From contig JAFXRX010000205.1 of assembly GCA_017526045.1 (NCBI GenBank), forward strand, positions 1-11,051: a stretch of DNA of 11,051 bases, written 5' to 3'. Positions 1-7,626 of the stretch are shown here, piece after piece. The stretch comes from Opitutales bacterium. Its GTDB lineage: Bacteria > Verrucomicrobiota > Verrucomicrobiia > Opitutales > Intestinicryptomonadaceae. Below the pieces are notes generated by a model. The model was given only the letters and a program-made list of their open reading frames with translations. It did no database searches and was not told the origin of the DNA. The translations under genes were made by a program, and so were the position numbers. Within the stretch, counting starts at the first letter, position 1, and every line of letters starts with the position of its first letter.

Positions 1-684
1 AATCAATGCCGCGGTGTACTTTTGGTTTTTCTTCGCCTTTTCATAGGGCATATTTTTATTGGTATCGAAGGCCTGCTCCTTCTTTACTGCGGCGGGGATT
101 TTTTTGCCGTCGTATGCGCGGGTTGCAAGCGCGCTTATGATTGCGCCGTCCTTTACGATGTCCTTGTTTGCCTTGGCCTTGACAATCAGGGCAGTCGCGT
201 TTGCGGCGTTTGTCTGCTGCAAAGCCATGCGGGCTGCGTCGGCGACGTCCCTGTCCCTGTCGGCGATTGCGATCTTCAAGGTTTCAACCGAAGCTTCGTC
301 GGGGCAGTTTTGCAAGAGGCCGAGCAAAAATACTTTCTGCTCCTTCTTGGTCGCGGTTCTGTATGCGGCGCAAACCGCCTTTACAAATTCCGCGCGCTTG
401 CCCTTGTCCATTTTCGGATTGCCGTAATAGAAAGAGGCCTCTGTCGCCGTCCAAGTTTGGATGAAGGCGTTTTCCTGCTGCTCGAAGTTTTTGTTCCTGT
501 CGAGGTTCGGATCCTGCACGCCTGTGCCGACTGCTTCGAGGGAATATTTTACAACCTCGGCAGGCGACATTTCCTCAACCTGCTTCGTGGCGTTTGCCAC
601 GATGTTTGGCATATTGTCCCAAGCGAATGCCGACATGGCGGAAAGCGCTACTATCGATGCGATGCTAATTTTTGCAAATTTCAT
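1..684 (-). CDS. Secreted alpha-helical (HEAT-like repeat) protein, C-terminus cut by window edge
   Basis: The frame is open from an ATG at 684 to base 1, giving 228 residues with no stop, so the gene continues outside the window. Residues 1-21 form a Sec signal peptide: MKFAKIS, a hydrophobic core, then SAFA followed by Trp22, a typical signal peptidase I site. The mature part is rich in Ala, Lys and Glu and looks all-helical. Residues about 95-160 resemble HEAT-type paired helices (VFLLGLLQNC..., then a second helix with VADAARMALQQ). The start is supported by GAAAGG eight bases upstream. It begins 27 bp after the stop of the Gfo/Idh oxidoreductase gene and is probably cotranscribed with it. 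I see no catalytic motif. HEAT-like proteins are often scaffolds or binding modules, so a periplasmic role beside the exported oxidoreductase is an inference. The precise family is not recognised. Confidence 0.8.
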   Translation of the reverse strand, partial: MKFAKISIASIVALSAMSAFAWDNMPNIVANATKQVEEMSPAEVVKYSLEAVGTGVQDPNLDRNKNFEQQENAFIQTWTATEASFYYGNPKMDKGKRAEFVKAVCAAYRTATKKEQKVFLLGLLQNCPDEASVETLKIAIADRDRDVADAARMALQQTNAANATALIVKAKANKDIVKDGAIISALATRAYDGKKIPAAVKKEQAFDTNKNMPYEKAKKNQKYTAALI

Positions 685-692
685 TGTAAAAA

Positions 693-698
693 CCTTTC
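693..698 (-). promoter_or_regulatory. Ribosome binding site of the secreted HEAT-like gene
   Basis: On the minus strand GAAAGG lies eight bases before the ATG at 684. It fixes the start of this edge-truncated gene, and the signal peptide begins at exactly that codon. Confidence 0.6.
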
Positions 699-711
699 AT
701 TTCGTTTGCGG

Positions 712-2058
<1,347 letters not shown>

Positions 2059-2065
2059 AAGTATA

Positions 2066-2070
2066 TCCCC
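2066..2070 (-). promoter_or_regulatory. Ribosome binding site deciding the oxidoreductase start
   Basis: GGGGA on the minus strand, seven bases before the ATG at 2058. The longer alternative start at 2076 has only GTCGGCATAAAAA in front, with no purine-rich Shine-Dalgarno sequence, and would add MNGDIL before the Tat signal. This site therefore favours 2058. Confidence 0.6.
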
Positions 2071-2131
2071 ATTCATTTTTTATGCCGACATTCAAAAATC
2101 CAATCGGCATATAAAATATTTAGTTGAATTA

Positions 2132-2161
2132 AGCTTAAACGCCCTTTTTGCGGAATGTCAA
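2132..2161 (-). promoter_or_regulatory. Candidate sigma70-type promoter for the oxidoreductase operon
   Basis: On the minus strand a perfect -35 box TTGACA (2161-2156) is followed, after an 18-base spacer, by TAAGCT (2137-2132), which matches TATAAT at only three positions. Transcription would begin near 2125 and give a leader of about 65 bases. The -35 is good and the -10 poor, so this is tentative. Confidence 0.3.
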
Positions 2162-2177
2162 ATTTTTTTTGCAGAAC

Positions 2178-2207
2178 ATTATAGTATAGTTGCAAAAAAA
2201 TGTTGAA
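2178..2207 (-). promoter_or_regulatory. Alternative leftward promoter with perfect -10 box
   Basis: A perfect TATAAT is on the minus strand at 2183-2178, with an overlapping TATACT just upstream. The only -35 at acceptable distance is TTCAAC (2207-2202, 18-base spacer), a weak match. It lies in the loop of an A/T-rich inverted repeat, TTTTTTTGCA (2164-2173) with TGCAAAAAAA (2191-2200). It competes with the TTGACA candidate at 2156-2161; sequence alone cannot decide. Confidence 0.3.
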
Positions 2208-2224
2208 CTTTGCGCAAAAAGTTC
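2205..2224. promoter_or_regulatory. Operator-like inverted repeat upstream of uvrB
   Basis: GAACTTT (2205-2211) and AAAGTTC (2218-2224) form a perfect 7-bp dyad around a six-base centre, GCGCAA. It ends 31 bp before the uvrB ATG, where an operator or a leader hairpin would sit. uvrB is under LexA control in many bacteria, but this is not the Firmicute-type GAAC-N4-GTTC box nor the enterobacterial CTGT-N8-ACAG box, so LexA binding is only a possibility. Confidence 0.35.
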
Positions 2225-2255
2225 GATTTTCTCTCTTTTATATACATAAGACAAG

Positions 2256-4211
2256 ATGCAAGAGCCTTTGTTCAAAATAAATTCAAAATTTTCGCCCTCG
2301 GGCGACCAGCCGCAGGCAATCGAAGGCCTTTGCAGGAGCCTCGAAAGCGGGGCGAAATACCAGACCCTCGTGGGCGTCACGGGGTCGGGCAAGACGTTCA
2401 CAATGGCAAACGTCATAGCAAAATCAAACCGCCCCGCCCTGATAATTTCGCACAACAAGACGCTCGCGGCGCAGCTTTACGCCGAGTTCAAGGAATTTTT
2501 CCCCGAAAACGCGGTGGAATATTTTGTAAGCTACTACGACTATTACCAGCCCGAAGCCTACATCCCCCAAACCGACACCTACATCGAAAAAGACTCCGCC
2601 ATAAACGAAGAAATCGAAAAGCTGCGCATATCGGCGGCAAGCTCGCTTGTAAGCCGCCGCGACGTGATAGTGGTGGCGTCGGTTTCGTGCATCTACGGGC
2701 TCGGCTCGCCCGACGACTTCAAGGGCATGATGGTGCCGCTTGCGCAGGGGCTTGAAATCGGGCGAAACGAGTTTATCGGCAAGCTTGTGGACATCCGCTA
2801 CGCCAGAAACGACATTTCGTTCGAGCGCGGTACTTTCAGGGTTAGGGGCGACGTCGTCGACGTGTTCCCCGCATACCTCGACACCGCGCTGAGAGTGGAA
2901 TTTTTCGGGGACGAAATCGACTCGCTTAAAAAAATCGACCCTCTCACAAACGAAGTGCTCGGCAAATTAAAAACCGCGGAAATTTTCCCCGCCACAAGCT
3001 TTGTGACGCCGCAGGAGCGGATAGAAGCGGCGATACCGCGCATAAAGGAGGAGCTTGAAGAACAGATAAAATTCTTCGAAAAAAACGGCAAGCTTTTGGA
3101 GGCGCAGCGCATAAACGCGCGCACGCTTGAAGACATCGAGCTTCTGCGCGAAACGGGATTTTGCACGGGCATTGAAAACTACTCGCGGCAAATCGGCGGC
3201 AGAGAGCCCGGCTCGCGCCCCTGGTGCCTGCTGGACTTCTTCCCCAAAGACACAATACTTTTCATCGACGAAAGCCACGTTTCCGTCCCGCAAATCCGCG
3301 GGATGTACAACGGCGACAAGGCGCGCAAGGAGCGGCTCATCGAATACGGCTTCCGCCTGCCGAGCGCGCTCGACAACCGCCCGCTAAAGCCCGACGAATT
3401 CGAGGCTCTGACAGGGCAGACAGTATTCGTTTCGGCAACGCCCGCGCCCTACGAAATCGAAGCGAGCGGCAAAAACGTCTTCGAGCAAATAATACGCCCC
3501 ACGGGGCTCCTCGACCCCAAGATGATAATCCGCCCGACAAAGGGGCAGGTTGAAGACTGCATATCAGAAATCAAGGCTGCGGCGGCGCGCAAGGAGAGGG
3601 TTTTTGTTACGGCGCTAACAAAGCGCATGAGCGAGCAAATCGCCGATTTTTTGCGCGAAAACGGGGTGCGCACGGAATACCTTCACTCCGACATCGACGC
3701 GATAGAGCGCGTTGAAATTCTGCGCAGGCTGCGCAAGGGCGACTTCGACGCGCTCGTCGGGGTGAACCTTCTGCGCGAGGGGCTCGACATTCCCGAAGTC
3801 TCGCTCGTTTGCATTTTGGACGCCGACAAAGAAGGATTTTTAAGAAGCGCGACAAGCCTCATACAGACGGCGGGCAGAGCCGCAAGGCACGTCGAGGGCA
3901 GAGTAATTTTGTACGCCGACGAAATGACAAAATCATTGCGCGAGGCGGTCGGCGTGTGCGAAAGGCGCAGGCTCGCCCAGCAAAGATTTAACGAGGAGCA
4001 CGGCATCACCCCGCGCAGCGTCTCAAAGCCGATAATGGAATCCCTTGTAAAACAGCGCGAACAAGCCTCCGCAATCCCGCAAAAAGACGACGAATTAAAG
4101 GAGCTTATCGCGGAGCTGCAGCAGGAAATGCTTGAAGCCGCAGACAGGCTCGAATTCGAGCGCGCCGCCCTAATCCGCGACCAGATAAAGAGCCTGAAGC
4201 GGAAAAAATAA
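2256..4211 (+). CDS. uvrB: UvrB, excinuclease ABC subunit B
   Basis: UvrB is the damage-verifying helicase-like subunit of nucleotide excision repair. UvrA loads it on lesions, and it then recruits UvrC for dual incision. The protein is complete at 651 residues, slightly short of the usual 660-680. Visible landmarks: Walker A GVTGSGKT (40-47), the beta-hairpin region SYYDYYQPEAYIPQTDTYIE (92-111), Walker B/DExH FIDESH (336-341), VSATPAPYE (392-400), helicase motifs EYLHSDIDAIER and GVNLLREGLDIPE (about 502-514), motif VI QTAGRAAR (537-544), the NEEHGITPRSV linker (579-589), and a C-terminal UVR domain (about 611-648) that contacts UvrC. An in-frame TAA at 2247-2249 makes 2256 the first usable ATG. 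The Shine-Dalgarno is weak (AAGACAAG directly before the ATG). It is monocistronic, divergent from the oxidoreductase operon and convergent with rng. Confidence 0.98.
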   Translation: MQEPLFKINSKFSPSGDQPQAIEGLCRSLESGAKYQTLVGVTGSGKTFTMANVIAKSNRPALIISHNKTLAAQLYAEFKEFFPENAVEYFVSYYDYYQPEAYIPQTDTYIEKDSAINEEIEKLRISAASSLVSRRDVIVVASVSCIYGLGSPDDFKGMMVPLAQGLEIGRNEFIGKLVDIRYARNDISFERGTFRVRGDVVDVFPAYLDTALRVEFFGDEIDSLKKIDPLTNEVLGKLKTAEIFPATSFVTPQERIEAAIPRIKEELEEQIKFFEKNGKLLEAQRINARTLEDIELLRETGFCTGIENYSRQIGGREPGSRPWCLLDFFPKDTILFIDESHVSVPQIRGMYNGDKARKERLIEYGFRLPSALDNRPLKPDEFEALTGQTVFVSATPAPYEIEASGKNVFEQIIRPTGLLDPKMIIRPTKGQVEDCISEIKAAAARKERVFVTALTKRMSEQIADFLRENGVRTEYLHSDIDAIERVEILRRLRKGDFDALVGVNLLREGLDIPEVSLVCILDADKEGFLRSATSLIQTAGRAARHVEGRVILYADEMTKSLREAVGVCERRRLAQQRFNEEHGITPRSVSKPIMESLVKQREQASAIPQKDDELKELIAELQQEMLEAADRLEFERAALIRDQIKSLKRKK

Positions 4212-4230
4212 TGAAGAATGAAAAATGAAT

Positions 4231-4272
4231 AATTGGGGTTAAAAATTTTTTTAATTTCCAGCCCCAATTTTT
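4231..4272 (+). terminator. Probable intrinsic terminator of uvrB
   Basis: Starting 20 bases after the uvrB stop, AATTGGGG (4231-4238) pairs perfectly with CCCCAATT (4262-4269). Inside, TTAAAAA (4239-4245) pairs with TTTTTAA (4248-4254), leaving a bulge at 4255-4261. The right arm runs into a T tract (4268-4272). The inner stem is all A/T, so strength is uncertain, but the position fits. A shorter palindrome, CCCGCGCGGG (4301-4310) followed by ATTTTTT, could be a weak second stop. Confidence 0.55.
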
Positions 4273-4407
4273 CTATCCGCTATTTAAACAAAGTCATGCG
4301 CCCGCGCGGGATTTTTTCTTCATTAAAAATTGCCGCCAACATCCACATGTTGCCCATGGCAGGGAGCGCACAGAAAGCTCTCAAATTGGGCGAGATGCGA
4401 GCACAGC

Positions 4408-4455
4408 AAAAAATATAGGGCTCCCAAAAATGTTTTTGAAAAAAACTTTTTGGGA
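4408..4455 (-). terminator. Candidate terminator for the metH-rodA-rng transcript
   Basis: TCCCAAAAA (4422-4430) pairs with TTTTTGGGA (4447-4455). Inside, GTTTTT (4432-4437) pairs with AAAAAC (4441-4446) around a GAA loop, leaving one bulged base. That is a 15-bp stem. Read leftward, it is followed after eight bases by TTTTTT (4413-4408). The spacer before the T run is longer than ideal. It would stop transcripts leaving rng about 110-155 bases after its stop codon. Confidence 0.4.
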
Positions 4456-4462
4456 AATTAGA

Positions 4463-4511
4463 CCTGCGAGCGGAGTGTACAAAAATCGTACTCGACCGAG
4501 CAGGCTTTTTT
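4463..4511 (+). terminator. Candidate rightward terminator inside the inverted-repeat element
   Basis: CCTGC (4463-4467) pairs with GCAGG (4500-4504), and GTAC (4477-4480) with GTAC (4488-4491) around AAAAATC, with neighbouring GA/TC pairs and a bulge. The stem is followed by C and then TTTTTT (4506-4511), as in an intrinsic terminator. It could stop leftover uvrB readthrough before it runs antisense into rng, or mark the 3' end of a small RNA made from the element. Confidence 0.45.
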
Positions 4512-4563
4512 GATCGCGGAGCAGATTGCCCAATTTCAGAGCTTTCTGCCGCTGCCGTCGTCT

Positions 4564-6303
4564 CTATTTCAATACTCGGTTAGTCGCCGGATCCAGAATT
4601 CGGAAATTCTCCACGTGATACGAAGGATCAGCCCTGAACGTCAGCTTCAAATTGTAAGCCTTTTCAAGATTGATCAAATATTCGTAGTCCTCGTTCTGCA
4701 TGAGCTTCAAATTGTCGGGATGCAGCAAAACAAGCATCGCAATTTCGCCTTCGCCGCCCTCGCGCGCGCGAATAGCCCTTGCAATCGCCACAATCTTGCG
4801 CTGAATTTCAACGCTCATCGTGCGCGAGCTCTTGACAATGCCCTTGCCGCCGCAGTATGGGCAGGTCGAATAAATTTCGCTTGCGTTCGACTGGTGGTGG
4901 CGCTGTCTGGTCATCTGCATGATGCCAAGCTGCGAAATCGGCAGAACCTGGCTCTTTGCCTTGTCCTTTTCCATTTCGTCGCGCAGCTTTTTATAGACGG
5001 CCTGGCGGTCCTTGCGGCTTTTCATGTCGATGGTGTCGATGATAATCAAGCCGCCGATGTTGCGCAGGCGAACCTGGCGCGCGGACTCGGCGACGGCCTC
5101 CAAATTCGCCTGCAAGATGAAGTCCTTGCCGTCGGCGTCCTTGCCCTTGTGCGAGCCCGTGTTTACGTCGATTGCCGTAAGAGCCTCGGTTTCGTCGACG
5201 ACGATTTCGCCGCCCGAAGGCAGCGGCACGCGCCTCTGGAAAGTCTGCGTAATCTGGTGCTCGATGTTGTAGCGTTCAAAAATCGGGATGTTGTCCTTGT
5301 AAAGCTGTATTTTAGAGCGCGCGCGGTGCGAGATTTCCGAGACGGATTTTAGGATGTTCTCGTAGTCGGGCTTGCTGTCGATTAAAATTCTGTCGGTTTC
5401 CTCTGTGAGGAAGTCGCGGACAGTGCGCTCGATGATGTCGGGCTCTTTGTAAAGCAGCGCGGGACCCGGCTCGTTTTCGATTTTATACTGGATTTGCTTC
5501 CAGATGTTGAGCAGGATGTGCAAGTCGCGCACAAAGTAGGTCCAGCGCTTGCCCTGCCCCGCGGTGCGCACAATCACGCCCATGCCTTCGGGGACTTTCA
5601 TGGAGCGCAGGATTTTCTTGATGCGCTCGCGCTCGCGCTTGTCCTCGATTTTGCGGGAGATGCCGCACTGCCCCGCGTAGGGCATGAGCACCAGGTAGCG
5701 GCCTGGGATGGCGATGTTTGTCGTAACTCTCGGGCCCTTGGTGCCGATTTGGGTTTTCGTAATTTGAATTACGATGTCGGTGCCGACGGGGAATTTTTCG
5801 GGGATGTCCTTGTTGGAAAGCTTGAGAGCGGCGTTTTTCTTCTGCTCTTTGGAGCGGTTTTCGCGGACGATTTCGTAGGAGTTGTCGCTCGTCGCGCTGG
5901 GGAAGATGTCCCAATAGTGCAGGAACGCGTTTTTGGGCTGGCCGATGTCGACGAACGCCGCCTTCAAGCCGGGCTCGAGATTTTGGATTTTGCCCTTGAA
6001 GATTGCGCCGACCATGCTGACGTCGCCGGCGCGCTCGGTTTCAAATTTCTGCATGAGGCCGTCTTCGAGCAGCGCGACGCGCTTTTCGAGGGGCTCGACG
6101 TTTATGACGAGCTCTTTGTACGGGCCTTCTTCGCGCTTCAAAAGCCTTATGATTTTTTCAAGAAGCGGGCGTTTTTTGGCGCGCAGCTTCGCCTCGGCGT
6201 TGAGCCGCTCGACCGAAATGGGCTCGACGGCAACCTCGGGCGGACGCTTCGCGAGTTCTTCGTCCAAAGAGTTTTGATTTTCTTCGATGTTTTCTTCTTT
6301 CAT
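4564..6303 (-). CDS. rng: Ribonuclease E/G family endoribonuclease (RNase G-like)
   Basis: This 579-residue protein is an Rne/Rng-type endoribonuclease, which cleaves single-stranded AU-rich RNA in rRNA maturation and mRNA decay. An S1 RNA-binding domain (about 96-192) begins MVGAIFKGKIQNLEPGLKAAFVDIG. The 5'-sensor/RNase H-like part follows, then the DNase I-like catalytic part with AIDVNTG (Asp379) and IIIDTIDM (Asp423), which by alignment are the two metal-binding aspartates. The Zn-link is TCPYCGGKG (Cys481, Cys484). The large RNase E scaffold tail is absent, so RNase G is the better name. About 60 charged residues precede the part aligned to E. coli RNase G, which itself is 489 long. No Shine-Dalgarno precedes the ATG at 6303; a small hairpin does. 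It lies 37 bp downstream of rodA, so cotranscription is likely. Confidence 0.95.
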   Translation of the reverse strand: MKEENIEENQNSLDEELAKRPPEVAVEPISVERLNAEAKLRAKKRPLLEKIIRLLKREEGPYKELVINVEPLEKRVALLEDGLMQKFETERAGDVSMVGAIFKGKIQNLEPGLKAAFVDIGQPKNAFLHYWDIFPSATSDNSYEIVRENRSKEQKKNAALKLSNKDIPEKFPVGTDIVIQITKTQIGTKGPRVTTNIAIPGRYLVLMPYAGQCGISRKIEDKRERERIKKILRSMKVPEGMGVIVRTAGQGKRWTYFVRDLHILLNIWKQIQYKIENEPGPALLYKEPDIIERTVRDFLTEETDRILIDSKPDYENILKSVSEISHRARSKIQLYKDNIPIFERYNIEHQITQTFQRRVPLPSGGEIVVDETEALTAIDVNTGSHKGKDADGKDFILQANLEAVAESARQVRLRNIGGLIIIDTIDMKSRKDRQAVYKKLRDEMEKDKAKSQVLPISQLGIMQMTRQRHHQSNASEIYSTCPYCGGKGIVKSSRTMSVEIQRKIVAIARAIRAREGGEGEIAMLVLLHPDNLKLMQNEDYEYLINLEKAYNLKLTFRADPSYHVENFRILDPATNRVLK

Positions 6304-6307
6304 TTTC

Positions 6308-6325
6308 GCTTAACTTTTTTTAAGC
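6308..6325 (-). promoter_or_regulatory. Hairpin directly ahead of the rng start codon
   Basis: GCTTAA and TTAAGC form a 6-bp stem around a six-base loop (AAAAAG on the minus strand). The stem ends four bases before the rng ATG, and no GGAGG-like sequence is present. It sits in the rodA-rng gap and could weaken rng translation, or be an RNA-processing signal. Confidence 0.3.
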
Positions 6326-6340
6326 GGCCTTATGCTTTGC

Positions 6341-7621
6341 TTAGTCGAACTGGCGGCGATGCCTGTAAACGCTTTGCACCAGCCCCAGCAGTATAAAACA
6401 AGTCAAAACAAAAGAACCGCCGTAACTTAACATTGGCAAAGGCAGCCCCGTAACCGGCATAATGCCGACGGTCATGCCTATATTTATAAATACGTGGGTC
6501 GTCAGCATCGCGCAAATGCCGACGCACAGCAGCTGCCCGAAGCGGTCGCGCGACTTCGCCGCGGAGCGCAGGCAGCAGAAAAGCAGAATTGCCGCAAGCA
6601 GCGCAATGGCCAAAGTCGCCCCGAAAAACCCCGACTCCTCCGCGAGCACCGCGAATATGAAGTCGTTGTAGGCGACGTCCGAGGGCAGATAGCCCAGCTT
6701 TGCCTGCGTGCCCTCGCCAAGGCCCTTGCCGAAAAAGCCGCCGCTGCCGATTGATATGAGGCTTTGGCGGACGTTCCAAGTAACGTCCTGGCCTCTTTTA
6801 TCGACAACTTCCGGGGCGACAAAAGCCAAAATTCTATTGCGCTGATAGTCTTTCATGGGAAGGCAGAAATGCGTTGAGCCAAAGAGGTTGCCTTTTGAAG
6901 ATTCCGTGGCGGAAATTTTGTTCTTCTCCAAAAAAGAAGTGTAGCCAGAAATATCCAAACCGACAGCCGCAACGACGACTGCAAAAGCCGCAAACGCGGA
7001 AATAAAAAACCGCTTTGAGAGCTTTGATACATACAGCATCGCAAATATCATTGGCGGAAAAACTAAGGTCGAGCCTAAGTCGGGCTGCAAAAAAATCAAC
7101 AAAATTGGTATTGCCGCGACAATAAAAATTTTAAGCAGCACTTTTAGCGACTCCTTTATTGTGCCGATTTTTGAGCGCGCAAGAATTGCCGCGACCATCA
7201 CGCAAGTTCCGATTTTCGCTATTTCAGAGGGCTGCAGGGAGAAAATGCCCATGTTTATCCAGCGCGTTGCGTTGAACCTGCTCGAAACAAACGGCAAGTC
7301 AATGCCGCAGCTGCCCTCCAAAAAAAGCGGGATTAGCGTCGCGACGCATGCGGCGTAAATCAGGTGCGCGTAGACAAAGCATTTTTCATAGTCCATGCGC
7401 GAGATGAAAAAGTACACCGCAGAGCCCATCGCCAAAAAGACAGACTGCCTGAACCAGAATTGGCGCGCAATGGAAACCTCGTCGATGTTGTACATCTGCG
7501 AAGTGTATATGAATATCAGCCCCATCAAAGAAAGCAAAGCCATGCAAACGGGCAAAACTATGTCCGAGCGGGTCTTCGGGCGAATTTCTATGCCGTCTTC
7601 GTCTTTCTTTTTGCTTAACAT
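6341..7621 (-). CDS. rodA: RodA, SEDS-family peptidoglycan glycosyltransferase
   Basis: RodA polymerises lipid II into glycan strands with a class B penicillin-binding protein during side-wall elongation. The product has 426 residues with about ten hydrophobic segments. Family signatures: RWINMGIFSLQPSEIAKI (120-137), FLQPDLGSTLVF (177-188), YQRNRILAFVAPE (259-271), WNVRQSLISIGSGGFFGKGL (282-301), YNDFIFAVLAEESG (318-331, with Asp320 at the position of the essential acidic residue), and NIGMTVGIMPVTGLPLPMLSYGGS (380-403). The last motif fits RodA better than FtsW. A longer frame reaches 7879 but overlaps metH and reads as nonsense. The ATG at 7621 has TGGAG eight bases upstream and gives a charged N-terminus (MLSKKKDEDG) before the first membrane helix. 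It starts 5 bp after the metH stop, so the two are probably translationally coupled; rng follows. Confidence 0.95.
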   Translation of the reverse strand: MLSKKKDEDGIEIRPKTRSDIVLPVCMALLSLMGLIFIYTSQMYNIDEVSIARQFWFRQSVFLAMGSAVYFFISRMDYEKCFVYAHLIYAACVATLIPLFLEGSCGIDLPFVSSRFNATRWINMGIFSLQPSEIAKIGTCVMVAAILARSKIGTIKESLKVLLKIFIVAAIPILLIFLQPDLGSTLVFPPMIFAMLYVSKLSKRFFISAFAAFAVVVAAVGLDISGYTSFLEKNKISATESSKGNLFGSTHFCLPMKDYQRNRILAFVAPEVVDKRGQDVTWNVRQSLISIGSGGFFGKGLGEGTQAKLGYLPSDVAYNDFIFAVLAEESGFFGATLAIALLAAILLFCCLRSAAKSRDRFGQLLCVGICAMLTTHVFINIGMTVGIMPVTGLPLPMLSYGGSFVLTCFILLGLVQSVYRHRRQFD

Positions 7622-7626
7622 CCAAA

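Larger units (their letters stand above)
4358..4556. repeat. 199-bp structured inverted-repeat element between uvrB and rng
   Basis: The left arm AGAAAGCTCTCAAATTGGGC (4372-4391) is the reverse complement of 4528-4547 with one mismatch in 20. Alignment continues in the same register through a diverged 16 bases to AAAAAA (4408-4413) facing TTTTTT (4506-4511), so each arm is 42 nt with 31 matches. Outside the arms, GGCAG (4358-4362) faces CTGCC (4552-4556). The centre holds two hairpins (4422-4455 and 4463-4504). No long coding frame or transposase is present and I see no clear target-site duplication. It ends seven bases from the rng stop. It could be a palindromic intergenic repeat or MITE-like element, a bidirectional terminator, or a structured RNA. 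Confidence 0.65.

Noticed and set aside
2059..2255. Standard LexA box for uvrB
   Set aside because: I looked for CTGT-N8-ACAG, GAAC-N4-GTTC and TGTTC-N4-GAACA forms and found none; only the wider-spaced dyad at 2205-2224 is present.
2135..2458. 107-residue minus-strand frame overlapping the uvrB start
   Set aside because: It is the reverse of the uvrB Walker A region, a common source of false annotations, and runs into the intergenic control region without its own RBS.
4233..4418. Possible 61-residue small protein after uvrB
   Set aside because: It starts with TTG inside the terminator hairpin, has no RBS, and ends inside the left arm of the inverted repeat. The inner ATG at 4296 also lacks an RBS.
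4358..4556. Insertion sequence or CRISPR unit
   Set aside because: There is no transposase frame, no evident target duplication and no regularly spaced direct repeats. It is kept only as an inverted-repeat element of unknown type.
4510..6396. Two long plus-strand frames (280 and 300 codons) opposite rng
   Set aside because: rng is a confident family member on the minus strand over the same bases. The antisense products look like reverse-frame artefacts, and one begins inside the inverted-repeat arm.
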